From contig NZ_CAHJWJ010000010.1 in NCBI RefSeq assembly GCF_903642285.1, positions 32,289-96,288 on the forward strand: a stretch of 64,000 nucleotides of DNA, given 5' to 3'. This document shows positions 1 through 8,800 of this stretch, in pieces (position 1 is the first letter of the stretch; every line of letters begins with the position of its first letter). The translations under genes and the position numbers were made by a program. The DNA is from Sphingomonas bacterium. GTDB taxonomy: Bacteria > Pseudomonadota > Alphaproteobacteria > Sphingomonadales > Sphingomonadaceae. The notes below the pieces were generated by a model. It had not been told where the DNA came from. It did not search any database and was given only the letters and a program-made list of their open reading frames with translations.

Positions 1-210
1 TAGCGTCATGTCGCTCTCGTTGATCGCCTTCCAGCCTTCGATCGACGATCCGTCGAACATCAGGCCGTCGGTCCACTCGTCTTCGCCCATCACGCCCGCG
101 ACCATGGTCAGATGCTGCCATTTGCCCTTGGGGTCGGTGAAGCGGAGGTCGACCCATTCGATCTCCTCTTCCTTGATCTTCTTCAGGATGTCGTGGGGCG
201 AATTCGCCAT
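1..210 (-). CDS. glnA: Glutamine synthetase type I, N-terminal part (runs off window)
   Basis: This is the first 70 codons of glutamine synthetase, which makes glutamine from glutamate, ammonia and ATP in the cytoplasm. The start is the ATG at 210-208, opening MANSPHDILKKIKEEEIEWV. An AGGGAC ribosome binding site lies about ten bases upstream. The segment is the N-terminal beta-grasp domain of GlnA, including the family's LRFTDPKGKW stretch and FDGSSIEGW. The gene follows glnB by 34 bases on the same strand, so the two are probably co-transcribed as glnB-glnA, as in many alphaproteobacteria. The catalytic domain and the adenylylation tyrosine lie outside the window. Confidence 0.95.
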   Translation of the reverse strand, partial: MANSPHDILKKIKEEEIEWVDLRFTDPKGKWQHLTMVAGVMGEDEWTDGLMFDGSSIEGWKAINESDMTL

Positions 211-244
211 GTGTTTGTGTCCCTATGTCTAAACGGAATATGTG

Positions 245-601
<357 letters not shown>

Positions 602-629
602 CTATGCGCATGCCGCCTCGATGGCACCG

Positions 630-645
630 TGCACCGATCGTGCCA
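630..645 (-). promoter_or_regulatory. Candidate sigma-54 promoter of glnBA
   Basis: Read on the minus strand the bases are TGGCACGATCGGTGCA. This has the invariant GG-N10-GC spacing of RpoN promoters and one mismatch to TGGCAC-N5-TTGC. Transcription would start near 618, about 35 bases before the glnB ATG. The -24 half also pairs with an opposing TGGCAC at 622-627, so part of the similarity could come from a dyad operator. The NtrC encoded at 61896-63311 keeps the sigma-54 contact loop, so a cognate activator exists. Confidence 0.55.
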
Positions 646-765
646 CCGGGCGTGCTTGCGGGCAACCGAGAATCCGCGGAAATCCGTGCCGTCAAATTGG
701 GCAGGAAGGTGCATACTGCCTGTTTAGCGGGCAAATTTGCGAACGCTTGTGGTTTATAGGAACCG

Positions 766-844
766 TTCTCCCGTGAAAGCGGGAGCCCAGGGTTGCGAAG
801 GTCATCGCTCCTGGCCCCTGGACCCCCGCGTTCGCGGGAACGGG
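766..844. repeat. Paired palindromic intergenic element
   Basis: Two short hairpins, CCCG-TGAAAG-CGGG near 770-783 and CCCGCG-TT-CGCGGG near 826-839, are joined by facing CCCAGGG/CCCTGG arms. This is a REP-like doublet. It lies just past the stop of the fasciclin gene and upstream of the glnB promoter, so it may end transcription from the right. Confidence 0.6.
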
Positions 845-846
845 AC

Positions 847-1485
847 TCATCCCAATTTCGGAATCAGCACACCGTTGACGACATGGACGACGCCGTTCGA
901 TTGCCGGACATCTGCGGTCTCTACATAGCTCTTGTTGCCGTTGACATCGGTCAGCGCGATCACGCCGTTCGCCATCGTCGCGGTCAGCGGTTCGCCGTCT
1001 ACCGTCGTCAGCGTGGCACTGCCGCCGCCGGCCGCGATCCGCTGCATCAGCTGCGCACCCGAAATATTCCCCGCAACGACATGATAGGTCAGGACCTTCA
1101 CCAGCGACGGCTTGTTTTCCGGTTTCAGCAGCGTGTCCACGGTGCCGGGTGCCAGCCGGCCGAACGCCTCATTGGTCGGTGCGAAGACGGTGAAGGGGCC
1201 GGGGCCGGACAATGTCGTGGCGAGATCCGCCGCCTTTACCGCCGCGACCAGCGTGGAGAGGTTGGGCGCGTTCGCGGCGTTCTGGACGATCGTCAGGGAC
1301 GGCAGCATCTGCGCACCGCCGACGGTCGGGTTTGCGCCTGCCGACGGGACGGCCGGACTTACGGGCAAAACTTCCGAAACGTCCGGTACCTTGGCGATTT
1401 CGGGCTGTGGCCGTGCCGAATGGCTGCAACCGGCAAGCGCGATCATCGAACCGATCACCGCGATCGATAGGGTCGTTCGGGTCAT
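847..1485 (-). CDS. Fasciclin-domain lipoprotein
   Basis: A 212-residue exported protein. The N terminus has a lipoprotein signal with lipobox LAGC (Cys20), so it is probably anchored to the outer membrane or in the periplasm. A proline/valine-rich linker follows to about residue 70. Residues 75-210 form one fasciclin (FAS1) fold with the landmark FTVFAPTNEAF, the LLKPENKPSL stretch, the YHVVAG segment, and a C-terminal NGVVHVVNGVLIPK. FAS1 domains usually mediate adhesion, but the partner cannot be inferred. GGAGG lies seven bases before the ATG. The HdeD-like gene starts upstream on the same strand with a 32-base gap, so both may share the EcfG-type promoter at 2131-2156. Confidence 0.9.
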   Translation of the reverse strand: MTRTTLSIAVIGSMIALAGCSHSARPQPEIAKVPDVSEVLPVSPAVPSAGANPTVGGAQMLPSLTIVQNAANAPNLSTLVAAVKAADLATTLSGPGPFTVFAPTNEAFGRLAPGTVDTLLKPENKPSLVKVLTYHVVAGNISGAQLMQRIAAGGGSATLTTVDGEPLTATMANGVIALTDVNGNKSYVETADVRQSNGVVHVVNGVLIPKLG

Positions 1486-1517
1486 TTCGTCCTCCGGTGA
1501 AATTCGATGATTGGCGT

Positions 1518-2099
1518 TCAGTTGGGGATGGCGAACGGCTCCGCACCGTCCCGGTGGCGCGTCGCTGCGACGATCGCCGTGACACCGCCGAACAGGAAGC
1601 TGACTCCGAGGATGAACCCGAGCAGAGTGAGCGCCGACCAGGGCAGGGTGGCGAAGATGTAGATGGCGAGCAGGATGTTGACGATGCCGAGCCCGATCAT
1701 CAATCCGTGTCCGCGGCGGATGCGCGACCCGACGACGAGCTCCATCGCCCCGCGCAGGCCGAGCCAGACCGCGACCAGGACGGTCAGCGATATCGCACCG
1801 CTCAGCGGATCGAACGCCATCACCAGCCCGATGACGAGCGATACGACACCGAAGCCGATCGCATAGCCGCGGCCGTGATGATCGTGCGCCGCGACACCCG
1901 CCGCGATCGACACCGCGCCAGCGGCGATCAGAAACAGCCCGACGATCAGCGTCGCGGCATAGGTCGCGGCGAACGGCCAGGCGAAGGCGGCGATCCCGAT
2001 CAGGACGGACAGGATGCCGTACGCCATGATCCAGCCCCAGCCGGCCCCAATCGTCCTGCCGCTATCGACGCCGAGCGGGTCGCGGATCGTGTCAATCAC
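1518..2099 (-). CDS. HdeD family acid-resistance-like membrane protein
   Basis: A 193-residue inner-membrane protein with about six hydrophobic segments and short loops, matching the HdeD/DUF308 pattern (repeated helix pairs with conserved glycines, for example WIMAYGILSVLIGIAAFAWP and WLGLRGAMELV). The family is linked to acid or general stress resistance, and its molecular function is unknown. The GTG at 2099 was chosen because GGAAGG lies seven bases upstream and the reading frame further upstream is low-complexity. A match to the EcfG promoter consensus sits 32-57 bases upstream of the start, as expected for a stress gene. It leads the probable two-gene unit with the fasciclin lipoprotein. 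Confidence 0.85.
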   Translation of the reverse strand: MIDTIRDPLGVDSGRTIGAGWGWIMAYGILSVLIGIAAFAWPFAATYAATLIVGLFLIAAGAVSIAAGVAAHDHHGRGYAIGFGVVSLVIGLVMAFDPLSGAISLTVLVAVWLGLRGAMELVVGSRIRRGHGLMIGLGIVNILLAIYIFATLPWSALTLLGFILGVSFLFGGVTAIVAATRHRDGAEPFAIPN

Positions 2100-2130
2100 A
2101 GGCGGGCCTTCCAAATCGTCTCGGGGGCGC

Positions 2131-2156
2131 AACGGATGATGGCGGGGGGCAGTTCC
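2131..2156 (-). promoter_or_regulatory. EcfG-type general stress promoter
   Basis: On the minus strand GGAAC (2156-2152) and CGTT (2134-2131) are separated by exactly 17 bases, which is the consensus of the alphaproteobacterial general stress sigma factor EcfG. The predicted start of transcription near 2123 leaves about 25 bases to the GTG of the HdeD-like gene. Confidence 0.65.
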
Positions 2157-2165
2157 CCTGGCGTT

Positions 2166-2271
2166 CCCACCCCGGCGAAGGCCGGGGCCCGGCTGCGACG
2201 GTCGAGGTAAGGAAGGGCGTCGCGCTGCAACACGCGTCTCGCAACCGGGCCCCGCCCTTTCGCCGGGGTGG
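2166..2271. repeat. Inverted pair of REP elements (REPIN-like)
   Basis: The left arm at 2167-2192 and the right arm at 2246-2271 are near-perfect reverse complements built on CCCCGGCGAAGGCCGGGG. Each arm also folds by itself. The unit lies between the divergent HdeD-like gene and dnaE. Related arms occur at 22265-22290 and, with a GCGAAAGC core, at 7764-7805 and 11066-11112. Confidence 0.75.
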
Positions 2272-2335
2272 AGATTGCGGCGGCGCGGGGTTTCAATCGC
2301 TGGTCGAATCGCGCCCGGGGGCCTACCGTTCCCCA

Positions 2336-5300
2336 ATGCATTCAGGGTTCGTGCCGCTCCGTATCTTCTCGTCCTACACCATGCTCGACGGCGCGATCGA
2401 GCCGAAGGCGATCGCGAAACAGGCAAAGGCGCTTGGCTTCCCCGCCGCCGCTCTGACCGATCGCAACGGGCTCTACGCCGCGATGGCGTTTTCGGATGCC
2501 GCGAAGAAGGACGGGGTGCAGCCGATCATCGGCACCATGCTCGGCGTCGCGCGGCCGGGAATGCCCGAGGGGGTGGAGCCGCCGCTCGACTGGATCGCGC
2601 TCTATGCGCAGGACAAGGCGGGTTACGACAATCTGTGCGCGCTGGTGTCGATGGCGCATCTCGACCGGCCGATCGAGCAACCCGCGCATGTCGCGTTCGA
2701 CGTGCTGGCGGCGCGTGCGAATGGCCTGATCGCGCTGACCGCTGGCGGCGAGGGCGGGCTCGCGCGGTTGCTGGCGGAGGGACAACCGCGTCAAGCGGCG
2801 GATTATGCCGACCGGCTGCAGACGCTGTTCGGCGACCGGCTCTATGTCGAGATCGCGCGGCGCGGCGACGCGACCGAGACGGCGGCGGAGGCTGCGCTGA
2901 TCGACCTCGCCTATGCGCGCGACCTGCCGCTGGTCGCGACCAACCCCTGCTGCTTCGCGGAAAGTGCGTTCGGCGATGCGCATGACGTGATGCTGTGCAT
3001 CGCGAGTTCGAGCTATGTCGAAAGCGAAGACCGCCCGCGCAGTTGTCCCGAGGCGTGGCTGAAGGACGCGGAGTTGATGCGCATCCTGTTCGCCGATCTG
3101 CCCGAGGCGGTGGAGAACACGCTGGTGGTCGCGCAGCGCTGCGCGGTGATGGCACCCAGCCGCAAGCCGATCCTGCCCAGCCTCGCGGGCGACGTGGCGG
3201 GGGAGGCGGAGCTGCTGCGTGCCGACGCGCGGGCGGGGTTGGAGGCGCGACTGGCGAAGATCGCGGAATTGGCGCGGGCGGCGCTTCCCTCTACCGTTCG
3301 TGCTGAGCCTGTCGAAGCACCTGACGCGCCGGTTGCCACACGTCCTTCGACAAGCTCAGGACGAACGGTAGAGGATGTGGCTTCCCGGCCGAAATCGTTC
3401 GCTGCGAACGGCGCGGGCGACTGGACCACCCCCTATCGCGCCCGTCTGGAATTCGAACTCGACGTCATCATCCAGATGGGGTTCCCCGGCTATTTCCTGA
3501 TCGTCGCGGACTTCATCAAATGGGCGAAGGATCACGACATTCCCGTCGGCCCCGGCCGCGGTTCGGGCGCGGGGTCGGTGGTCGCATGGTCGCTGACGAT
3601 CACCGATCTGGATCCGCTGAAGCTCGGCCTGCTGTTCGAACGCTTCCTCAATCCGGAACGCGTGTCGATGCCCGATTTCGACATCGATTTCTGCGAAACC
3701 CGCCGCGGCGAGGTCATCCGCTACGTCCAGGAGAAATATGGCCGCGACCAGGTCGCGCAGATCATCACCTTCGGGAAACTGAAGGCGCGCGCGGTGCTGA
3801 AGGATACCGGCCGCGTGCTCCAGATGAGCTACGGCCAGGTCGATCGGCTCGCCAAGCTGATCCCCAATCATCCGACCGATCCCTGGACGCTGGAGCGCGC
3901 GCTGAACGGCGTGTCCGAACTGGCGAAGGAATATGCCAACGACAATCAGGTCCGCCGGCTGCTCGATCTCGCGATGAAGCTGGAGGGACTGCCGCGGCAT
4001 GCCTCCACTCACGCGGCGGGCGTGGTGATCGGCGACCGGCCGCTCGCCGAGCTGGTCCCGCTGTACCGCGACCCGCGCTCCGACATGCCCGTCACGCAGT
4101 TCGACATGAAATATGTCGAGGGCGCGGGGCTGGTGAAGTTCGACTTTCTTGGGCTGAAGACGCTGTCGGTGTTGCAGAAGGCCGCGCAATTGCTGGCGAA
4201 ACGCGGGGTCGTGGTCGATCTCGATACGCTCGAATGGGACGACCCCGCAGTCTATGCGCTGCTGCAAAGGAGTGACACCGTCGGCGTGTTCCAACTCGAG
4301 TCGGAAGGGATGCGGCGTACGCTGTCCGCGGTCCGCCCGAGCAATTTCGGCGACATCATCGCGCTCGTCTCGCTCTACCGGCCGGGGCCGATGGACAATA
4401 TCCCGAGCTTCGGCCGTCGCAAACAGGGCACCGAGCCGATCGTCTATCCGCACCGCCTGCTGGAGCCGATCCTGTCCGAGACGTACGGCATCTTCGTCTA
4501 TCAGGAACAGGTGATGCAGGCGGCGCAGGTGTTGGCGGGTTTCTCGCTGGGCGGCGCGGACCTGCTGCGCCGCGCGATGGGCAAGAAGGTGAAGGCGGAA
4601 ATGGACGCGCAGCGCGCCGGCTTCGTCGAGGGTTGCCGGACGGTGAACGGCATCCCCAGGGCCGAGGCGAACGCGCTGTTCGACCTGATCGACAAATTCG
4701 CCGGCTATGGCTTCAACAAGAGCCATGCCGCAGCATATGCGCTGCTGGCGTATCAGACCGCGTGGTTGAAGGCGCATCATCCGCAGGAATTCTACGCGGC
4801 GTCGATGTGCTACGACATGGCGACGACGGACAAGCTGGCGATCTTCGTCGACGATGCGCGGCGGCTGGGTGTCGCGATATTGCCGCCGTGCGTGAATGCG
4901 AGTGCGGCGGATTTCTCGGTCGAAGCGGACGAGGGGAAATTGGCCGTTCGCTTCGCCCTGGGCGCGCTGAAATCGGTCGGCGAAGGTGCGATGGAGCGGC
5001 TGGTCGCCGAACGCGCCGCGAACGGCCGCTTCGCTTCGCTCGACGACCTCGCCCGGCGCGTCGACCCCCGGCTCCTCAACAAACGCCAGCTCGAAACGCT
5101 CGCCGCGGCGGGCGCGTTCGATGGCATCGATGCGAACCGCGCCGGCATCCACGGTGCTGCGGAGACAATCCTCGCCGTCGCGGCGCGAGTCCACGACCAG
5201 AAGACGAGCGGGCAGGGCGGCCTTTTCGGCGAGGGCGACGTCGCCGGCGATTCGATCCGCCTGCCCAATACCGCGCGCTGGACGCTCAGCCAGCGGATGG

Positions 5301-5953
5301 AGCAGGAAAAGGAGGCGTTCGGTTTCTACTTCTCCGCGCATCCTGTCGACCGGCATTCGCATCTGGCGAAGATGCACGGCGCACGCGTCTTCGCGGCGCT
5401 CGGCGATCTGTCGATCCCCGACGACGGAACGCGATCGGGTGCGACGATGGCGGTGCTGGTCGAGGAGGCACGCTGGCGCACCTCGGCGCGCGGCAAGCGG
5501 TACATGATGGCGCAGCTGTCGGATCCGTCCGGGCAGTTCGTCGCGACCTGTTTCGATGACGCCGTGGCGGCGGACCTTGTGGAAGCGGCGAAGGTGGGCG
5601 GCTGCGGGCTCGCAACGGTCGAACTTGATCGTCGCCCCGGCGAGGATACGCCGCGAGTGACGGTCAAGCGGTTGCAGCCATTCGAGACTCTGGCCTCCGC
5701 CGCGCGGTTCGTCGTTCACGTCACGGTCGCGGAGCCGCGTGCCTTCGCGGACTTGGCGGCGATGCTGGCGGATCACCGTGGTGCCCGTGGCGAGATCCGG
5801 GCTTGCGTCCGGTTGCCGGACGGGGATGCGACGATCCTGCTTGGCCGCGACTTCCTGCTCGACGGCGAACTGGTCGCGCGGATCGAGGGGATTGCGGGGG
5901 TGACCGACGTGCGGTTGGTCAGTTCCGAGCGGCATCTGGCGCTGGTGGGGTAG
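2336..5953 (+). CDS. dnaE: DNA polymerase III alpha subunit
   Basis: A 1205-residue replicative polymerase. An N-terminal PHP domain (about 5-270) is followed by the C-family polymerase core. The catalytic aspartates are Asp447 and Asp449 in MPDFDIDF and Asp603 in VKFDFLGL. A helix-hairpin-helix fingers region follows, with KMMG-like RRAMGKK and GYGFNKSHAAAYA. An OB-fold lies near 1030-1110, with a tail domain after it. The two PHP histidines of the usual HxRxH motif are replaced (VPLRIFSSYTML), so a PHP exonuclease is unlikely. Residues about 318-346 come from a palindromic repeat inserted in frame (3289-3373), giving VRAEPVEA and PSTSSGRTV. The length and the single DnaE-1-like architecture favour the essential DnaE over the error-prone DnaE2. 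Confidence 0.97.
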   Translation: MHSGFVPLRIFSSYTMLDGAIEPKAIAKQAKALGFPAAALTDRNGLYAAMAFSDAAKKDGVQPIIGTMLGVARPGMPEGVEPPLDWIALYAQDKAGYDNLCALVSMAHLDRPIEQPAHVAFDVLAARANGLIALTAGGEGGLARLLAEGQPRQAADYADRLQTLFGDRLYVEIARRGDATETAAEAALIDLAYARDLPLVATNPCCFAESAFGDAHDVMLCIASSSYVESEDRPRSCPEAWLKDAELMRILFADLPEAVENTLVVAQRCAVMAPSRKPILPSLAGDVAGEAELLRADARAGLEARLAKIAELARAALPSTVRAEPVEAPDAPVATRPSTSSGRTVEDVASRPKSFAANGAGDWTTPYRARLEFELDVIIQMGFPGYFLIVADFIKWAKDHDIPVGPGRGSGAGSVVAWSLTITDLDPLKLGLLFERFLNPERVSMPDFDIDFCETRRGEVIRYVQEKYGRDQVAQIITFGKLKARAVLKDTGRVLQMSYGQVDRLAKLIPNHPTDPWTLERALNGVSELAKEYANDNQVRRLLDLAMKLEGLPRHASTHAAGVVIGDRPLAELVPLYRDPRSDMPVTQFDMKYVEGAGLVKFDFLGLKTLSVLQKAAQLLAKRGVVVDLDTLEWDDPAVYALLQRSDTVGVFQLESEGMRRTLSAVRPSNFGDIIALVSLYRPGPMDNIPSFGRRKQGTEPIVYPHRLLEPILSETYGIFVYQEQVMQAAQVLAGFSLGGADLLRRAMGKKVKAEMDAQRAGFVEGCRTVNGIPRAEANALFDLIDKFAGYGFNKSHAAAYALLAYQTAWLKAHHPQEFYAASMCYDMATTDKLAIFVDDARRLGVAILPPCVNASAADFSVEADEGKLAVRFALGALKSVGEGAMERLVAERAANGRFASLDDLARRVDPRLLNKRQLETLAAAGAFDGIDANRAGIHGAAETILAVAARVHDQKTSGQGGLFGEGDVAGDSIRLPNTARWTLSQRMEQEKEAFGFYFSAHPVDRHSHLAKMHGARVFAALGDLSIPDDGTRSGATMAVLVEEARWRTSARGKRYMMAQLSDPSGQFVATCFDDAVAADLVEAAKVGGCGLATVELDRRPGEDTPRVTVKRLQPFETLASAARFVVHVTVAEPRAFADLAAMLADHRGARGEIRACVRLPDGDATILLGRDFLLDGELVARIEGIAGVTDVRLVSSERHLALVG
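3289..3373. repeat. REP doublet inserted inside dnaE
   Basis: The left arm CTCTACCGTTCGTGCTGAGC (from 3289, continuing to 3320) faces a right arm ending ACGAACGGTAGAG (3341-3373). The arms pair over about 30 bases with few mismatches around a 20-base centre. The sequence is the CTGAGCCTGTCGAAGCAC-type element that normally lies between genes in sphingomonads and xanthomonads. Here it is read through in frame and adds about 28 residues between the PHP domain and the polymerase core. Confidence 0.9.
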
Positions 5954-5970
5954 GGGGAGCAAGAAACGCC

Positions 5971-6068
5971 CCTGCCCTCACCCTTCCCACGGCCTGCGGC
6001 CGCGAGCCCCTTCCCTCTCCCGCCGGGAGAGGGAAGGGAGGCGTGAAGCGCCGGAAGAGTGAGGGCAG
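5971..6068. repeat. Nested palindromic element after dnaE
   Basis: Outer arms CTGCCCTCACCCTTCC (5972-5987) and GGAAGAGTGAGGGCAG (6053-6068) enclose an inner hairpin, CCTTCCCTCTCCCGCC and its complement (6009-6037). It fills most of the space between dnaE and the acyl-CoA synthetase gene and could stop read-through. There is no T-tract. Confidence 0.7.
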
Positions 6069-6147
6069 TTTCGTCGTACCGCGGGAAGGGATTGTCCTCC
6101 CCCCCATCTCGCTTATGCTCCCGCCGATAAGAACGAGAGGACCCCCG

Positions 6148-7740
6148 ATGCTGGGTGGAATGCAGGATTTCGCGCTTCGCGTTCCCCGGCTGATCGATCA
6201 CGCCGCGCGCGAACACGGACGCCGCGCGGTCGTCACCCGCTGGGCGGACGGGCGCGAGACGCGGTCGAACTGGGCCGGGATCGCCGCCGATGCGCGCCGC
6301 TGTGCGCAGGGACTGGAACGGATCGGGTGCAGGCCGGGCGACCGGATCGGAACGCTCGCGATGAACCACGGCCACCATCTCGCCACCTGGTACGGCGCGA
6401 TCGGTATGGGTGGGGTGATCCACACGGTCAACCCGCGGCTGTTCGACGAGCAGCTGGTCTATATCGTCGGCCATGCCGCCGACCGCGTGCTGTTCTACGA
6501 CCGTGCATTCGAGCCGATCGTCGAGCGGTTGCGCGACCGGTGGCCGACGATCGAACGCTATGTCGTCATGGATGACGACGGCCGGGACGGCTTCCGCGCC
6601 TTCGTCGATGCGGAGGACGGTGGCTATGCCTGGGTCGAGGGCCCCGAGCGCGATCCGTGCATGCTCTGCTACACCAGCGGCACGACGGGCAATCCCAAGG
6701 GCGTGCTGTACGAACATCGCTCGACGATGCTCCACGCTATGGCGGAGGTGGCACCCGCGGTGTTCGATCTGTCGTCGCGCGCGGTCGCGCTGCCGATCGT
6801 GCCGATGTTCCATGCCGCCGCGTGGGGCCTGCCCTTCGCGGGCGCGCTGGCGGGGGCCACGTTCGTATTCTCCTGCGTCAACGAACCCGCGGTCCTGTGC
6901 GACTTGATGAACCGCGAACGCGTGACGCATTCCGCCGGGGTGCCGACGGTATGGCTCGGCATGTTCCAGCATATCGACGCGAGCGGCGAGGTGCCGCGTC
7001 ACCTGAAGCTCGTCAGCATCGGCGGCTCGGCTGCGCCGCGCGCGATGATCGCCCGGCTGATGGGAATGGGCGTCCACGTCGCGCATCTCTGGGGGATGAC
7101 CGAGACCTCGCCCGTCGGCACCGCCGGCTCGCTGCCCGCGGACTGGGACGAGATGGGGCTGGAAGCGCAGCTCGACCTGGCCTCGAAGCAGGGGCAGATT
7201 CCGTTCGGCATCGAATTGCAGGTGGTCGACGACGATGGCGGCGTACTGCCGCGCGACGGCGTATCGGCAGGACGGCTGCTGGTGCGCGGACCCTGGGTCG
7301 TGAAGCGCTATTTCGGCGCGGACGAAGACGCGATCGATGCGGGCGGCTGGTTCGACACCGGCGACGTCGCGGTGCTGCATCCGGACGGGACGATGCAGAT
7401 CACCGATCGGTCGAAGGACGTCATCAAATCGGGTGGCGAGTGGATCAGTTCGGTCGATCTCGAAAACGCCGCGGTCGGCTGCGTGGGCGTCGCCGAAGCC
7501 GCGGCGATCGGCGTGCCGCATCCGCGGTGGGGCGAACGGCCGCTGCTGCTGGTGATGCGAAAGCCGGACAGCGACGTGTCCGCGGCGGACGTCCTGCGGC
7601 ATCTGGGCGATCATGTCGCGAAATGGTGGCTGCCAGATGCGGTGCTGTTCGTCGACGCGCTTCCTCACACCGCGACCGGCAAACTGCTGAAGACCGCGCT
7701 GCGCGAGCGGTACCGGGATTACCGGCTCGACGCGGCGTAG
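6148..7740 (+). CDS. Fatty-acyl-CoA synthetase (AMP-forming)
   Basis: A 530-residue ANL-superfamily adenylating enzyme, probably activating medium- or long-chain fatty acids to acyl-CoA. The phosphate-binding loop [10 protein letters not shown] begins near residue 177. The adenylate motif is LWGMTETSP, the hinge-region motif WFDTGD, then [12 protein letters not shown], and the C-terminal catalytic lysine lies in TATGKLLK. The ATG at 6148 was chosen because GAGAGG lies seven bases upstream; the frame is open further upstream but that part crosses the repeat. It stands alone between two repeat elements. The exact chain-length preference cannot be read from the sequence. Related medium-chain synthetases (AlkK type) have the same length. 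Confidence 0.88.
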   Translation: MLGGMQDFALRVPRLIDHAAREHGRRAVVTRWADGRETRSNWAGIAADARRCAQGLERIGCRPGDRIGTLAMNHGHHLATWYGAIGMGGVIHTVNPRLFDEQLVYIVGHAADRVLFYDRAFEPIVERLRDRWPTIERYVVMDDDGRDGFRAFVDAEDGGYAWVEGPERDPCMLCYTSGTTGNPKGVLYEHRSTMLHAMAEVAPAVFDLSSRAVALPIVPMFHAAAWGLPFAGALAGATFVFSCVNEPAVLCDLMNRERVTHSAGVPTVWLGMFQHIDASGEVPRHLKLVSIGGSAAPRAMIARLMGMGVHVAHLWGMTETSPVGTAGSLPADWDEMGLEAQLDLASKQGQIPFGIELQVVDDDGGVLPRDGVSAGRLLVRGPWVVKRYFGADEDAIDAGGWFDTGDVAVLHPDGTMQITDRSKDVIKSGGEWISSVDLENAAVGCVGVAEAAAIGVPHPRWGERPLLLVMRKPDSDVSAADVLRHLGDHVAKWWLPDAVLFVDALPHTATGKLLKTALRERYRDYRLDAA

Positions 7741-7763
7741 CGGCATACCGCCCTGACGCGCTT

Positions 7764-7805
7764 CCCCATCCGTCACCCCCGCGAAAGCGGGGGTGACGGA
7801 TGGGG
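7764..7805. terminator. Perfect 19-bp GAAA-looped hairpin (REP, likely terminator)
   Basis: Arms 7764-7782 and 7787-7805 are perfectly complementary and enclose a GAAA tetraloop. It follows the acyl-CoA synthetase stop by 23 bases. It has no T-tract, so intrinsic termination is uncertain, but the hairpin would be very stable. The core is shared with 11066-11112. Confidence 0.7.
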
Positions 7806-8065
7806 GGTAGTTTCCGGGAAACACCCTGTCCTACATCGCCGATTTGCGCTCTACCTAACCACATGGCCCCCGATCGCGCCCGCTTCCGTTCCGCACCACC
7901 TACACGACGCTCCGCACAAGAACATTTCGCGCCGAGCGTAGCCTGTGGTTCGTCCACTTCCGCTTTATCGGAAGTCCGGATCGGCCCTATCCGCGGGACG
8001 CGAAGACGCTTGCATCGCCGCCCGCTTCCCCGCAGCTTCGCGGTCGCACAACGAACAGGCGCGCC
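7806..8065. other. Non-coding leader region upstream of rut operon
   Basis: No convincing gene is seen here. A 7-bp stem-loop with arms ACTTCCG and CGGAAGT lies at 7956-7975, about 90 bases before rutB. It could be an operator or a leader structure. No clear RutR palindrome or GG-N10-GC sigma-54 motif was found. The rut promoter must lie here but could not be assigned. Confidence 0.4.
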
Positions 8066-8797
8066 ATGACCGACCTTGCCCCCATCCTCCGCACCGGCGC
8101 GAACGCGGCCGCCGCGGTCACATTGCCAGCGCGGCCGGAAGCCTTGCGGCTCGACCCGGCGGAAACCGCGGTCGTCGTCATCGACATGCAGAACGCCTAT
8201 GCGACCGAAGGTGGTTACGTCGATCTCGCGGGCTTCGACATCGCGGGGTCCGCGAGCGTCATCGGCAAGATCGCGCAGGTCCTCGACACCGCGCGTGGCG
8301 CGGGCCTGCCGGTGATATTCCTGCAGAACGGCTGGGACCCCGATTATGTCGAGGCGGGTGGCCAGGGATCGCCCAACTGGCACAAGTCGAACGCGCTGAA
8401 GACGATGCGCACGCGGCCCGAACTCCACGGCCAGCTGCTCGCGCGCGGCGGCTGGGATTACGAGCTGGTCGACGCGCTGAAACCAAAGCCCGGCGACATC
8501 CGCGTCCACAAGACCCGCTACAGCGCGTTCTTCAACTCGCAGCTCGACAGCGTCCTCAGGTCGCGCGGCATCCGCAACATCGTCTTCGTGGGGATCGCCA
8601 GCAACGTCTGCGTCGAATCCACGCTACGCGACGGCTTCCACCTCGAATATTTCGGCGTGATGCTGGAGGATGCGACGCATCACCTGGGTCCGCCGATGAT
8701 GCAGGAGGCGACGGTCTACAATGTCGAGACATTCTTCGGCTGGGTCTCTACCGTCGCCGATTTCTGCGGCAGCTTCGGCCAGATATCCAAGGATTAA
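8066..8797 (+). CDS. rutB: Ureidoacrylate amidohydrolase RutB
   Basis: A 243-residue isochorismatase-like hydrolase. In the Rut pathway it hydrolyses the ureidoacrylate product of RutA, releasing carbamate (hence ammonia and CO2) and aminoacrylate. The catalytic triad of the superfamily is visible as Asp40 ([10 protein letters not shown]), Lys149 ([11 protein letters not shown]) and Cys182 ([11 protein letters not shown]). RutB identity rests on the [13 protein letters not shown] and NVETFFGWV segments and on neighbouring rutC, rutD and rutA. It is the first gene of the operon here, whereas in E. coli rutA is first. rutC follows after three bases. Confidence 0.92.
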   Translation: MTDLAPILRTGANAAAAVTLPARPEALRLDPAETAVVVIDMQNAYATEGGYVDLAGFDIAGSASVIGKIAQVLDTARGAGLPVIFLQNGWDPDYVEAGGQGSPNWHKSNALKTMRTRPELHGQLLARGGWDYELVDALKPKPGDIRVHKTRYSAFFNSQLDSVLRSRGIRNIVFVGIASNVCVESTLRDGFHLEYFGVMLEDATHHLGPPMMQEATVYNVETFFGWVSTVADFCGSFGQISKD

Positions 8798-8800
8798 GAC

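Noticed and set aside
3356..5962. Very long open frame (868 codons) antisense to dnaE
   Set aside because: It follows from GC-rich codon bias: third-position GC on the sense strand removes stops on the other. There is no ribosome binding site and the composition is Arg/Asp/His-rich with no family resemblance.
5773..7824. 683-codon frame antisense to the acyl-CoA synthetase
   Set aside because: It reads through two palindromic repeats and is the mirror of a clear enzyme gene.
7941..7975. GTGG-N5-CCAC upstream of rutB as a RutR or NtrC site
   Set aside because: It does not match the known RutR palindrome (TTGACC-type halves) or the NtrC consensus, and GG-N10-GC spacing is not met.
7800..8069. 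89-codon frame before rutB
   Set aside because: It starts inside a REP hairpin, lacks a ribosome binding site, and overlaps the rutB start with low-complexity Arg/Pro/Ser content.
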